Assembly (NCBI GenBank): GCA_024275575.1
Contig: JAJRYV010000117.1
Coordinates: 1 to 64,000 of the forward strand
Reading direction: 5' to 3'
Source of the DNA: a bacterium
GTDB taxonomy: Bacteria; Zhuqueibacterota; Zhuqueibacteria; Zhuqueibacterales; Geothermadaptataceae
DNA length: 64,000 nt
Shown here: piece by piece, positions 46,382 to 56,955 of the stretch
How the letters are laid out: every line of letters starts with the position of its first letter
How positions within the stretch are numbered: position 1 is the stretch's first letter
The notes under the pieces: generated by a model
What the model was told of the DNA's origin: nothing
Seen by the model: only the letters and a program-made list of their open reading frames with translations
Databases searched by the model: none
Made by a program: the position numbers and the translations under genes

Positions 46382-47695
46382 TTACGGTAGATAATCCTGC
46401 AGATACGCGAACTTTGGCGTTAGTTTGCCCTGGTGAGTGATGACGGCGTTTTTTATCGGCATCGGCAAATCCAGCTTAGCAAAAGGCCTGCTGAAATCAC
46501 AATGAGCCATGGCGGGCACGAAGGGCAACAGGGCGTCGCCGAAGATGGCTGCGGCCTCGCGCGGAATTTCGCTCGGCAGTTTATCCACAGCGAGCACAAC
46601 CGGGCCAGGTCCCTGCACACCGAAGGAAATGTCATCTTTTTGCGGCAAATAGACATAAACCGGATTGTCCGATTTTGTCGCCTGTAAATTAAACTCCACC
46701 GAGCCTTCGATATCGCAGGAAATATCACCGACGACACGCAACCGGGGTTGGGTAGAGCGGGCGTATAAATTTTTAATGAACGCTTTTGTCATGATTTTTG
46801 GCAAACCGGGCGCCCAGAAATTGCCGTTGACGATAATCGTGAGCTGCGGTACAAATTCTGCAAAAAAAGAAACATAATCTGTTGGAGCGGCAAAATATTC
46901 TTTTTCGACAAATTCGCGACTCTCATGCTTGTGTCTGAGCCAGTCTTGCAGATAAAAAACGACTTTCTGCACCCGGTTGCGCGAAAAATTCTCGCCCGCG
47001 TTTTCGAGCAGCAATTGTTCCGGCGTAATGTTTTGATTGGGCAGCAGATCGGCGATGGCGATGGCGCCCTGCGTCACATTGCCCTCACCGAGAAGTGCGA
47101 TGACAACCGGTGGATGATTTTCCGGCAGGCCATGTGTTTCTATTTTCCTGCCGGCTGCAGAAATCGCCGCCTGGGCCGCTGCCAGGCTGTCGTATTTATT
47201 GGCTTGCTTTATTTTTGAAAAAGGTGAATCGATGCTCTCGGCAAGCATGCGTTGGCCAAAAGCCCACAGGGAATTGATCATGCCCGCATAACCGGCGAAT
47301 TTGCCGAAGAATATCAGCCGGCGGCCCTGCTCATCGACGATAGGTTCATAATCGATGAGGGTGACTTTTTGGTTTAAAATTTCTTTCAGCAAGGGCATAT
47401 TGTAATCCTGCCCTTTGATGGTGTGGGAGAAAAAGATGTGCGCTTTGCCGGGGCAGAGGTCTTCTTTCGGCACCTCTTTAACACCGAAAATGATATTACA
47501 CGCGCTCAGGTCATCCCTGCTTTCGGCGCCCGCTTTTTCGTAGTTTTCCTGCTGAAAAATGCGGTACGGCGAAGGCTGCACATGTACTTGCAGTGCGTCG
47601 TTTCCGACGAGTTTGCGCACATGATCCGGAGTCAAGGCGGCACGTTTTTCGGTGCTGTCTTTGGTCTCGCTGCGAATGCCGATAATCCCTTTCAT
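46382..47695 (-). CDS. Lysine-ketoglutarate reductase-like / AlaDH-PNT-type oxidoreductase
   Basis: The 437-residue product begins IIGIRSETKDSTEKRAALTPDHV, the start of the alanine dehydrogenase/PNT N-terminal fold also found in saccharopine-forming LKR. It has GYAGMINSLWAFGQRM and the C-terminal DISCDIEGSVEF motif of the LKR/Lys1 group. As a stand-alone domain it would condense lysine and 2-oxoglutarate to saccharopine; animals and plants fuse it to the LYS9-like part, encoded here next door. GGAGG lies 9 nt before the ATG. Specificity is inferred from neighbourhood. Confidence 0.9.
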   Translation of the reverse strand: MKGIIGIRSETKDSTEKRAALTPDHVRKLVGNDALQVHVQPSPYRIFQQENYEKAGAESRDDLSACNIIFGVKEVPKEDLCPGKAHIFFSHTIKGQDYNMPLLKEILNQKVTLIDYEPIVDEQGRRLIFFGKFAGYAGMINSLWAFGQRMLAESIDSPFSKIKQANKYDSLAAAQAAISAAGRKIETHGLPENHPPVVIALLGEGNVTQGAIAIADLLPNQNITPEQLLLENAGENFSRNRVQKVVFYLQDWLRHKHESREFVEKEYFAAPTDYVSFFAEFVPQLTIIVNGNFWAPGLPKIMTKAFIKNLYARSTQPRLRVVGDISCDIEGSVEFNLQATKSDNPVYVYLPQKDDISFGVQGPGPVVLAVDKLPSEIPREAAAIFGDALLPFVPAMAHCDFSRPFAKLDLPMPIKNAVITHQGKLTPKFAYLQDYLP

Positions 47696-47942
47696 CTAAT
47701 CGATCCTCCGTTGTTCAAATTGAATTCAGGTAGAAAACATGGCCGGAAACGACTGCCTGTCCACGTCAATTTTTCAAAATGCGGTTGCTAATATAATAAA
47801 TCGAACCCCCGGAGTCGAGTAAAATAATGGGAAAATTCAGGCAGTTAATTTATTGTTGTCAGCGACTGAAAAGAACTGTGTTTTTGAGGCCGTAACACTG
47901 AAATTCGTAAAGAAATGAAGGCTGTTTTACGTTGGATGCCGA

Positions 47943-49148
47943 TCACCACTGCACCGCGTCGTTTTTTCTGATTGCATAGCCGGGTAGTGGGTTCTCGGCT
48001 GAGAATACGAATAGCTTTTCTTTTTCTTCGACGGTAATTCCCGATTCGTCGATACTGCCCTCGGCAGTCGAAATGCGGCTGATGTCGAGACCAAGATGTT
48101 TGGCTAAAAAGCGATAGGCCGCGATCCGTTTGTTGAATCCATAATCGTGTTTTTCATTGGCGAGGTGCACATTTTCCAGCAGATTTTTTTTACCGAAGAG
48201 CCCATATATTTCCTGAATGTAGGGGAACTCAATCTGCGGCGTATTTTTTGTCCAGTCGCCGCCGTCGGAAATGAGCAACATCGGTCGTGGCGCTGCCAGC
48301 GCTGCAATTTCCACATTGTTGGTCTGGTGGTCGGCGCTGCGGTGGATTGGCATGCCGGATTCACAGACACACCCGCCGAAGAAATGCGCCGAAACCATCA
48401 CCACCGGCACGGAGACGGTTATGCGTCGATCCACTGCTGTGAGTAAAAATGTCTGTGTTCCGCCTCCCGAGGCGCCGGTCATGCCGATGCGTTTTTCATC
48501 AGCGCCCAGCGACAAGACAAAATCGAGCGCCCGGATGCTGTTCCAGAGCTGCAGTTTTAACGTTTGGGGGTGTTTGTGTTGCCAGCCTGCGCGGGCGAGT
48601 TCGCCATAACCGACCATGTCGTAGGCAAGAACGACGGCGCCCATACGCGCCAGGGAGGCGAAACGTTTTTGGGCGTTGGGGCGAAAGCGGCCGTAATTAT
48701 CCGGCTTGCCCCAATGCCCGTGTGGCGAGAGAATGGCGGCAAACGGTTGCTCGGCTTTTTCCGGGCGGTAAAGACTGCCGGTGACAAAAACCCCGGGCAG
48801 GCTTTCAAAGGCGACATTTTCGACTGTATAGCCATCAAAAATGCGTTTTGCGCGGAAGACGGGTTGCAGCGCTGTTTTTTTGGGAAATGGCAAAAGCTCC
48901 GCGCCTTGCAGGATGCCGCGGCGTATGCGCTCAGCCCGTTTTTGCCATTCCGCCAGATCATCGAATTGGCGGCGAAAATAGCGCAATTGTATCCGTGCTT
49001 CAGCCTCTGTTTGAAAATGCCCCTGGCATAACAGTGTTTGTGCAGAGGTTTTTCGTTTCTGTGCAAACAGCATCCTGGGTGGCAATGAGATGATTAAAAT
49101 GGTAAAAAATAAAAAAATACAGTGATTGGCAAATTTTTTAGTTTCCAT
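47943..49148 (-). CDS. Secreted alpha/beta-hydrolase, acetyl-xylan-esterase-like
   Basis: The 401-residue product has a signal peptide (about 1-30, ending LFAQ). It is an alpha/beta-hydrolase with nucleophile elbow GASGGGTQ, an oxyanion region at SPHGHWG, and a C-terminal HDYG catalytic His, as in acetyl-xylan-esterase/abhydrolase_7-like enzymes. Length and architecture fit the family. It is transcribed alone, and the real substrate (acetylated sugar, ester or peptide) is unknown. Confidence 0.85.
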   Translation of the reverse strand: METKKFANHCIFLFFTILIISLPPRMLFAQKRKTSAQTLLCQGHFQTEAEARIQLRYFRRQFDDLAEWQKRAERIRRGILQGAELLPFPKKTALQPVFRAKRIFDGYTVENVAFESLPGVFVTGSLYRPEKAEQPFAAILSPHGHWGKPDNYGRFRPNAQKRFASLARMGAVVLAYDMVGYGELARAGWQHKHPQTLKLQLWNSIRALDFVLSLGADEKRIGMTGASGGGTQTFLLTAVDRRITVSVPVVMVSAHFFGGCVCESGMPIHRSADHQTNNVEIAALAAPRPMLLISDGGDWTKNTPQIEFPYIQEIYGLFGKKNLLENVHLANEKHDYGFNKRIAAYRFLAKHLGLDISRISTAEGSIDESGITVEEKEKLFVFSAENPLPGYAIRKNDAVQW

Positions 49149-49262
49149 CGGCGCTTTACCCTGAATTATTCACAAATTTTTTAAAGATGTTTGATAAATA
49201 ATTGATTTCATTGTAGTTCTTCTAAAGCTATAGTTGGAAACTTAATTTTTTTATTAAAAAAA

Positions 49263-49350
49263 TCATCTCGCCGAGTCGCTGAGACGCAGAGTTTTGCTTT
49301 TAAATATTTTATACTGTTTTTCTCTACGCCACTGCGTCTCTGCGAGAATA
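49263..49350. repeat. Imperfect palindromic intergenic element of the 'gacgcagag' type
   Basis: The left part tctcgccgagtcgctgagac, continuing gcagag, is largely complementary to the right part ctctacgccactgcgtctct, continuing gcgaga. Similar 'ctgcgtctctgcg' elements occur between genes in many unrelated bacteria, which suggests a widespread miniature repeat. Confidence 0.6.
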
Positions 49351-49399
49351 ATAAAGGCTACAGTTTTGCATTTAAAGGCAAATGGCTGACCATGCCCGG

Positions 49400-52384
49400 T
49401 TACTCGAACGATATTTTACCGGTATTTTTCCTGCCGTTAATTTCGATGTTCAACGATTTTGTCAACCTGATATGTCGTACAAATTCTGCTTTGTTTTGCA
49501 CTGGTTGTGTTTTCAGCCATCCCCAGTTGAGAAAGTGTTCCTTTTTAAGCGGGTTGATGGTGAAATAACCGATTTTGAATGAGCTGACATTTTGAAAAAA
49601 ATGGGAAGCTTGCGACGGCTCGATGATCATTTCGCGAATACCACTTTCGATAATGGCTTTGACGCCGGCGATTTCTTCCCAATGCACCGGCACGCCCAAC
49701 CAGGGGTCATTGCTGCCAAGCCGCCCCAGGGTGATCAGGAGATAGGCGAGTTTTTTCTTGCGCAACAGTTTATTCATCTGCATGATTTCTTCAGCGATTT
49801 GCCGCGTTTTCGAGCGGTCAAAGGTATCTCTGTCGACGACGATAATATTCTTTATTTTTTTGATTCTGCCATTGCCGAGAACCTGATTGCTGTAACACAG
49901 GGTCGAAGATTTTTGCGATGGGTTAAACTCGACCCGCAAGTCATCGTTCTTTTTGGCGATGGGGCGCATTTGCAAAAGGCAAAACTCATCCGGTTCACCT
50001 TTTATCCTGGAAAAACGGACTGCAAATTCGATTTCCACATCGTTGCCCATGCCTTCTTTGCCGATTTTGAGTATTTTCGACAATATTTGCGGTAATGGGA
50101 AAATTTCCTGTTTGAGCACTGGCGCCAGCGTGATCAGGCGCTGGCCGAAGCGCGAGATACCGTCGTAAATCGCTTCATTTTCATAGGAATATGTCGATGC
50201 GGTGAAACGCAGGGAGCCATCTTTTTCCGCTTCGCTGAGGGGATATTTTTTTGTTTGGTCAATCCCCTGTGTCGGTGAACTGCTGAGATCGATCGCCTGA
50301 AACCCCGTTTGATTATTATACAAAGCCTGGTCGATAGATGCAAGCTGCTGAATATGCTTGGGATAGGCCGGGCAGAACGTCAGGCAGTTTTCACCTTCAA
50401 CCACGGTTTTTCCCATGCCCAGTGCTGCTGATACGATGCCGTCATCGGATTGCTGCGGCGGCACTGTGTAATAATTATATGATTTTGCCACGCCGGCAAT
50501 TTCAGGATAAAAGCGGTCGCCGTAAAAATTGCCAACCAGACTTTGAATAATGATCGCCATGCGTTCTTCTTCATTGCGAAAAGAAGTATACTGAAAGTAA
50601 TTGCGTGCCCTTTTGCAATATGTTGAGGCATAAACCGTTTTGATCGCCTGCAAAAGTTGCCGTAAACGGTCGTCGGCATTTTCGCTGTTGTTCGCCAGCA
50701 TGATCGTGCTGTAAACACCGGCAAACGGAAAATACTGAGAATCTTCCAGCAGACTCGAAGAGCGAATTGCAATCGGGTGATGGACAATTTCAAGATAATC
50801 CCGTAATTGCTCTGTAATATCAGCGGGGAATTCGGCAGTTAAAAATGTTTCCAACAGGTACATATCGTTTTGGATATCGAGGGCTGAATTATACAAATCG
50901 TTTTCAATCATAAACTGATCGAAAACATTGGTGCCGAGAATCAACGCAGCCGGAACGCGAATGCGGACATTTTTAAATTTATAGTAGAGCTCGTGGATGT
51001 TGACCAGCAGGTTTAAAAAACTTAAACCGCGCGCTTTACCGCCAATCGATCCGGCGCCGATGCGGGCGAAGCCGTAAACCGGATCAAAATGTTTTTTGTT
51101 GAAGTCGGTGAGAATGCCGCGCGATTGCCTGGTGGTGTAGAGTTTGAGTGAAGAAACCAGGTCTTGCCGCAAATCTTCCACACTGTCGTAATCCGAGATT
51201 TTGCGTGGCCGCAGTTTGTAAGCCAGCCAGAATTCCCGCCGCGCTTTCAGCCAGTTGGAAAAATGGTTGCGATCGGCATGATATTTCACACTTTCAACAG
51301 GGATTTTTGCCAGCATTTCCTGCAAACTGGTGAGATCATCTGCGCGACCGACTTCTTCACCGGATTCGGTACGAAAAATGAAATCACCGAAGCCAAGATT
51401 TTCGAAGGCAAATTCCCGGATACCCCGCAGCAAGTGTTTCGATCCCTTGTTCAAAAAAGAAGCGCCGAGCTTGTAGGCTTTCTTTTCGTTCCGTTTATCG
51501 TGCGATTGCAGTAAAATAGGAATATCACTTTTATGCTCCTTAATCCTTTCCACAAAACGCAGACCGGCTTCCTCATCGCGCTGGCCATCACGCATGTAAT
51601 TGACGTCGGAAATCACACCGAGAATATACTCTTCATATTGCTCGAAGTAATTGCACGCTTCTTCATAGTTTGTTGCCAGTAATATTTTCGGCCGCGCCCG
51701 CATACGCAAAAATTTATGTTGCAGGCTGATGCCCTGGTCCATCAGTCTCTGCGATTGGCGCAAGAGTTCGGAATAGAGCAGTGGCAGATAAGAAGAATAG
51801 AAGCGGATGTTATCTTCGACTAAGAGGATGACCTGCACACCTGCTTTCGCAACATCGCGAGCAACGTTGCGTGAATCCTCGATCAGTTTGATGATGGCGA
51901 TGATGATGCGAAAATCACCGGTCCAGGTAAAAATACGATCGAAGGGATTTTGTGTGCTGCTCACTAAGCGCGGGTTGAATTCACTGGTATCGAAAACCAG
52001 ATGCACGATGGGTATATTCTGGTTGATTTTTTTAACCTTGCGTGCGAAAGCGCTGACTTGCATATCAGCATTGTGCGCAGTTGTGATAATCAGGTCGAAG
52101 CGGTTTTCATCTTTTAATAATTCCAGCGCTTTGTGACCACTGGAAACGCGTACGATTTCCGGAGTATGCGTCAGGTTGAGCTGATAATACTCCTTGCGCA
52201 GGAATTCATACATATGCCCGTCTTCTTCGAGCAAAAACAGGTTATACTGACTGGAAACGAGCAGAATTTCACGGGTGCGAAAATGCATTAAATCCTGAAA
52301 GACTTTGAACCGGTCGCCGGTTGGGAAATCGGTTTTAAAAGTGTGGGTAACTCTGCCGTCCCCCGGGGTTGATTTATTGTCCAT
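49400..52384 (-). CDS. PEP/pyruvate-binding-domain protein with N-terminal receiver-like domains
   Basis: The 994-residue cytoplasmic protein has two receiver-like folds. The first (about 35-165) has lost the acceptor Asp; the second (about 185-320) begins VQVILLVEDN and has the probable phosphoacceptor in GVISDVNY. From about 440-800 it contains a PPDK N-terminal-like ATP-binding domain, with GGKARGLSFL, AIRSSSLLEDSQYFPFAG and ALGMGKTVVEGE. The swivelling phospho-His domain and PEP-synthase C-domain are absent. It may be a signal-controlled phosphotransferase; substrate unknown. It is transcribed alone and ends 250 bp before the esterase. Confidence 0.85.
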   Translation of the reverse strand: MDNKSTPGDGRVTHTFKTDFPTGDRFKVFQDLMHFRTREILLVSSQYNLFLLEEDGHMYEFLRKEYYQLNLTHTPEIVRVSSGHKALELLKDENRFDLIITTAHNADMQVSAFARKVKKINQNIPIVHLVFDTSEFNPRLVSSTQNPFDRIFTWTGDFRIIIAIIKLIEDSRNVARDVAKAGVQVILLVEDNIRFYSSYLPLLYSELLRQSQRLMDQGISLQHKFLRMRARPKILLATNYEEACNYFEQYEEYILGVISDVNYMRDGQRDEEAGLRFVERIKEHKSDIPILLQSHDKRNEKKAYKLGASFLNKGSKHLLRGIREFAFENLGFGDFIFRTESGEEVGRADDLTSLQEMLAKIPVESVKYHADRNHFSNWLKARREFWLAYKLRPRKISDYDSVEDLRQDLVSSLKLYTTRQSRGILTDFNKKHFDPVYGFARIGAGSIGGKARGLSFLNLLVNIHELYYKFKNVRIRVPAALILGTNVFDQFMIENDLYNSALDIQNDMYLLETFLTAEFPADITEQLRDYLEIVHHPIAIRSSSLLEDSQYFPFAGVYSTIMLANNSENADDRLRQLLQAIKTVYASTYCKRARNYFQYTSFRNEEERMAIIIQSLVGNFYGDRFYPEIAGVAKSYNYYTVPPQQSDDGIVSAALGMGKTVVEGENCLTFCPAYPKHIQQLASIDQALYNNQTGFQAIDLSSSPTQGIDQTKKYPLSEAEKDGSLRFTASTYSYENEAIYDGISRFGQRLITLAPVLKQEIFPLPQILSKILKIGKEGMGNDVEIEFAVRFSRIKGEPDEFCLLQMRPIAKKNDDLRVEFNPSQKSSTLCYSNQVLGNGRIKKIKNIIVVDRDTFDRSKTRQIAEEIMQMNKLLRKKKLAYLLITLGRLGSNDPWLGVPVHWEEIAGVKAIIESGIREMIIEPSQASHFFQNVSSFKIGYFTINPLKKEHFLNWGWLKTQPVQNKAEFVRHIRLTKSLNIEINGRKNTGKISFE

Positions 52385-52483
52385 CGTTTTTCCAGGTCAA
52401 AATAAATTATCGATAAATCTGCCGATGTTTTGTTCCCCCGCGAACAGGAAATAGCTGCAGACGTTACAAAAAGAGCCAAAGTT

Positions 52484-52515
52484 AAAAATCCCCCGGAGAA
52501 ATCCGGGGGATTTTT
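52484..52515. terminator. Strong intrinsic terminator after gdhA
   Basis: A 14-bp perfect stem AAAAATCCCCCGGA/TCCGGGGGATTTTT with loop GAAA lies 66 bp downstream of gdhA. The flanking A and T tracts let it work on both strands. Confidence 0.95.
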
Positions 52516-52580
52516 AATCTAACAGTTTTTTTTACAAAATGCAGTCAAAATTTGTGTGATATTTAACGCTTACATAAAAA

Positions 52581-53942
52581 TCAGACAACTCCCTGATCGA
52601 GCATGCTGTTCGCAACTTTCAGGAATCCACCGATATTGGCGCCGACGACATAGTTGCCGGCAGCATCAAAACGTTCGGCTGTTTCGACGCAGGTTGTGTG
52701 AATGTTTTTCATGATTTCCTGCAGACGGCGGTCAACTTCCTCGCGTGACCACGGTAAACGCATGCTGTTTTGCGACATTTCGAGACCGGAAACAGCAACA
52801 CCGCCGGCGTTGGCGGCTTTGCCGGGGCCGTAGAGGATTTTTTCCTGCAAATAAATATTGATACCGTCGATGCTCGTCGGCATGTTGGCGCCTTCGCTCA
52901 CGACATAAACACCGTTGTTGATGAGATTCTGGGCGTCTTTGCCGTTGATTTCATTTTGTGTTGCACTCGGGAAAGCACAATCGGCTCTGTGGTTCCAGAG
53001 CGGATTGTAATCGAGGCCCGAGTCGATTGCCGTAAAAGTCACACCATCATATTTTTCAGCATATTCTTTGATACGGCCACGACGGATGTTTTTCAGGTCC
53101 ATGACAAAAGCCAGTTTGTCGGCATCGATTCCGGCCGGATCATAAATATAACCTGACGAATCGGAAAGTGTAACCGCTTTTCCACCGAGATCGTTGATCT
53201 TTTCCACCGTGTATTGGGCAACATTACCACTGCCGGAAACGATGCACGTTTTGCCTTCGAGGGTTTTCCCGCGGGTATTCAGCATTTCTGCGGCAAAATA
53301 AACAGCGCCATAACCGGTGGCTTCCGGGCGAATGAGGGAGCCGCCCCAGTTCAGGCCTTTGCCGGTAAGAATACCGGTGAATTCGTTGCGGATTTTTTTG
53401 TACTGACCAAAGAGAAAACCGATTTCACGGCCGCCGACACCGATATCACCTGCGGGAATATCTGTGTTCGGACCGATGTGGCGCTGTAGTTCGGTCATAA
53501 AAGATTGACAGAAGCGCATGACTTCATTGTCACTCTTGCCTTTGGGATCGAAGTCGGAACCGCCTTTTCCACCACCCATGGGCAGTGTCGTCAGGCTGTT
53601 TTTAAAAACCTGTTCAAAAGCGAGGAATTTCAGAATGCCGAGATTAACCGACGGATGGAAACGTAAACCGCCTTTGTAAGGGCCGATTGCAGAATTCATT
53701 TCAATGCGGAAACCTCGGTTGACTTGAATTTCGCCCTGATCATCGAGCCAGGGAACGCGAAACATGATGACGCGTTCGGGTTCAACGAGACGCTCGAGAA
53801 CTCTCGCCTTGCGATATTCCGGATGCCGTTCGAAAACCACACCAATCGTCTCGGCAACTTCTTCAACGGCCTGATGAAATTCAGGTTCGCTGGGGTTTTT
53901 TGCAACCACCTCTTCCAATAGCGATTTAATATATTCGCTCAC
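52581..53942 (-). CDS. gdhA: Glutamate dehydrogenase (NADP-type)
   Basis: GdhA reversibly aminates 2-oxoglutarate to glutamate. The 453-residue product shows NRGFRIEMNSAIGPYKGGLRFHPSV with the catalytic Lys in LPMGGGKGGSDFDPKGKS and a Rossmann motif in SGSGNVAQYTVEKI. It resembles the hexameric E. coli GdhA type. A GTG at 53942 is chosen as start because GGAGG lies 5 nt upstream and the N-terminus (SEYIKSLLEEVVAKNPSEPEF) aligns with known GdhA; an ATG at 53954 would be inside the Shine-Dalgarno. It also supplies the glutamate that saccharopine chemistry exchanges with lysine. Confidence 0.96.
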   Translation of the reverse strand: MSEYIKSLLEEVVAKNPSEPEFHQAVEEVAETIGVVFERHPEYRKARVLERLVEPERVIMFRVPWLDDQGEIQVNRGFRIEMNSAIGPYKGGLRFHPSVNLGILKFLAFEQVFKNSLTTLPMGGGKGGSDFDPKGKSDNEVMRFCQSFMTELQRHIGPNTDIPAGDIGVGGREIGFLFGQYKKIRNEFTGILTGKGLNWGGSLIRPEATGYGAVYFAAEMLNTRGKTLEGKTCIVSGSGNVAQYTVEKINDLGGKAVTLSDSSGYIYDPAGIDADKLAFVMDLKNIRRGRIKEYAEKYDGVTFTAIDSGLDYNPLWNHRADCAFPSATQNEINGKDAQNLINNGVYVVSEGANMPTSIDGINIYLQEKILYGPGKAANAGGVAVSGLEMSQNSMRLPWSREEVDRRLQEIMKNIHTTCVETAERFDAAGNYVVGANIGGFLKVANSMLDQGVV

Positions 53943-54699
53943 GACAACCTCCATAGGTGTTTTTGTGATACGTATTAAGTGAAAAGCCACCTGCACAAAG
54001 CAGGAAAAATTGAATTATTATGTTAAATGATACTTTTTATTCCATATCGCCGGTATCGTCGTGAAAAGAATAAAGCTAACATAAAAACAACCTTGCCAAA
54101 CGCAACCAAATTATACCGAAGATACTATTTTTTTTCATCGCTGCAATTGCCTTGAAAAGGCGTTTTTTTCTTTCAAAAAATGTACCAGTCAACAACAACC
54201 TAAATGCGTTAACAAAATGCAATTAAATCTTAATTTAATAAATGATTATAGCTACCTCGCCTTAGTTGATAACTATCCGCCGCATCGTGAATTTCTTAAA
54301 ACCCGTAATGCATTGAGAAATTTCGCAGGATTGCAAATTTGAACGGGTGGTACCAATCGGGCATGGAAATACGCACTATATACGAATTAACACTTGTAAC
54401 GAGCTATAATTAATGAATTAAAGGAGATGCAAAGAGCGCTGCGGGAATGATGAAAAAAATGTTAAAATAGAGAGAAACACGATCTCTCGTTTTACGAGGT
54501 GCAGCATGCTTTTACTGATAAATAGCGCCTGACCGAAAATTTATGCGCGCGTATCATTTTACTGCATGTTGGCTGAAAAGTACAATTGCATTGCCGGCCT
54601 TCGGTTCTGAATGATTTTATCGAGGTTAGAACGATTGATTTCGATTAAGAATTATTTCTAATTCTCGATCAAACAGAAACAAATACCAGGGATTGAACT
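53943..54699. other. Long AT-rich intergenic region before the DGR
   Basis: About 750 bp without a gene I can support. It must hold the gdhA promoter on the minus strand and any promoter for the DGR target on the plus strand. A short frame after aaggagatg at 54421-54429 has no clear coding character. The ATG at 54700 is preceded by AGGG about 8 nt upstream. Confidence 0.5.
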
Positions 54700-56955
54700 A
54701 TGCCTGATGTCACTGCAGCGATTATCAAAACACTGCCCGGCCTGGCAAAATGGGGTTATAAAAAATACCAGCAAAGCCATACTGATTTTACAAACATCGC
54801 CAGGGCAACCCTCACGACTGTTCTCATAAAACGTAATGAGAATTTTCATATCGTCCAATAAGCAGTCGATAGCCTGTTCACCGACCCCGATATGCAAGAA
54901 TGGCTCAATGGCGCGCAACTGCCGGTGGATTTGACCTTCGAAAAACTTGCCGGCCGCGTGAAACTCGATCCCTGGGTGGTGCGGGAATTTCTCGAATCTT
55001 TTACTCGCGAAATCACCACTCATCCGACCCTGCGCGAGGACTTGAATCTGCGGCGTTCGGGTGAGCTTGTTGAAACCAGCCGCAAGCATCTCAAATTGAA
55101 AGAACAGGAGCTTGCCGGCCCTGCACGGGAACGCCAACAGGCCTTCGCCGAATACCGCATGAAAGTGCGCGAAACATTCTCCAGCATCATGCTTTTCGGT
55201 GAACGTTCTCCCGGCGGTGAAGAAAATGTATTCGAGCGTATGTCTGACATCCGGCGCGGTTTTGTCCCCCTGAACCTGAAACCCTGGCCGAATGAAGAGG
55301 TGCACCAACAGCCATCCTCACTTGGAATCGATGACCTGTTTTTCAACAAGCGGCCGCGATTAATGCTCATTCGGGGGCTGCCGGGCGGCGGAAAAACCAC
55401 CTTGCTGCGCTATCTCGCCTGGCGTTTTACTGCGGCTGACAGCACTATGCTGCCGGTCTACATCCGTCTGAAATTTCTGGACCTGAGCACGGAATCCCTG
55501 CTCGATTTCATCCATAGAGAAGTCAGCGCCTTGTGGACAAATCCAGCCATTGACGACGCTTTGCGCCACAAGGATTGCTTTCTCGAAAAACCAATGCTCA
55601 TGCTGCTCGATGGTATCGATGAAATCAAGAGCGCTTCAAGCCATGCAAAGTTTGCCGAAGCATCAAATACGCTGGCTTGCAGGGAAAAAAACGGTGCCAA
55701 ATTATCGTTACCTCGCGCCCTATTGAACTCAAAAAGGAAGATTACCCGGAATTCGAAGCATTTGACCTCGATAAACTCACAAAGCCGCTGATCGCCGACT
55801 ATGTACAAAAATGGTTTGGCGCCGGGCAGGACAAAATTGATCTGCTATGCTTTCAGCGCCGATGGTGACGCTGCATTCATCAATCGCCGTAGCGCCCTTT
55901 ATGAAGCCTGTACACAGCGTTTATTGGCACGCATGTACCGGCTTGATGATGAAATGCCGGTGAAAATGAAAAAAACCACAAACCCTTGCCATGCTCAAAG
56001 ATCTGGCCCTGTGCTTTTTTCTCTGGCAGGAACCGGAGTTTCCGGCAGATCAGGTCAACGTGCTCGGTCGGCGTGTGCTCTCCGCCGACGCCCTGAACAT
56101 CGCCTCTGAAACGCTGGACGACTGTGCAGCGCACGACCGGACTGATTCAGTGCGCACAGGAGGGTTACACCTTTGTTCATCGCTCATTATGGGAATACTT
56201 TACCGCCAACGCTTTGCATACAAAAACGAAAGATGATGCGAAATTCATCATCAAACATGCGGCTAATCCGGATTGGGAAGAGGTGGTGCGCCTCTATGCC
56301 GGTTTGCTGCAAAACGAAGACGAGGTGAAAAAACTGATCGTCGGTTTATGGCAAATAAACAAACCGCTGGCACTGCGTGTTTCCACCGAAGTGGTTATGG
56401 ATACGGCAAGCTTGCTCCAACCCTTGCTTGATAACGAAAGCGGCGGTAACCAGGATATGTTGTTGCTCATCGATTTTATCGCTCAATCCCTGCCGCTGGT
56501 GCTGGGTGAAGAAGCACGCAACAAACTGGTTGCTGAAACCCTGCGCATTCTGTTTTTTGATTGCGCCGTAACCGATTGCGAAGTGCTCTACCATGCCCAG
56601 ATGCTGTTGGAAAAACAGGGCATGCAGCCACTCGAACCCGGCGGGTTCATATACAATCTGCTTAAATTGGACCATGCTGTCGAACGCCAGCGTAACCTGC
56701 TCGCCGATCCACAAAATCTCTTTGAATGGATCGAGGTGCCAGGCGGCGACCCAGGCGGAAAATCTCAACCAATTGGGGCTGGCAAATATGCTGGGCAACG
56801 TCTGGGACTGGTGCTATGATTGGTTTGGTGATTCTAAAATATCGGAAACCGTGCAGGAAAATCCAACCGGTACAAAATACGGCCGTAACCGTGTTTTGCG
56901 GGGTGGCGCGTGTAACATCAATGCATATAATCTGCGATGCGCCGTTCGCCACTAA
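54700..56955 (+). pseudogene. DGR target gene: NACHT/STAND ATPase with C-terminal FGE-fold variable domain, disrupted
   Basis: Pieces in one order but several frames encode an N-terminal helical region, a NACHT ATPase with Walker A GLPGGGKTTLLRYLAW and Walker B MLMLLDGIDEI, IIVTSRPIELK, a helical part with EGYTFVHRSLWEYFTANAL, and a C-terminal formylglycine-enzyme-like fold (MLGNVWDWCYDWFGD, RVLRGGACN). It is broken by a TAA at 54859-54861 (CAA-TAA context), by frame changes near 55690, 55860, 55965, 56120 and 56760, and by a loss of roughly 130 residues of the FGE fold. The ATG at 54700 has AGGG upstream. The final exon-like part contains the variable repeat. Such targets are putative antigen-sensing conflict proteins. 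Confidence 0.85.

Noticed and set aside
54658-55308. 216-residue minus-strand frame opposite the NACHT gene
   Set aside because: No recognisable motif, and the plus strand has clear NACHT homology with Walker motifs in the same stretch.
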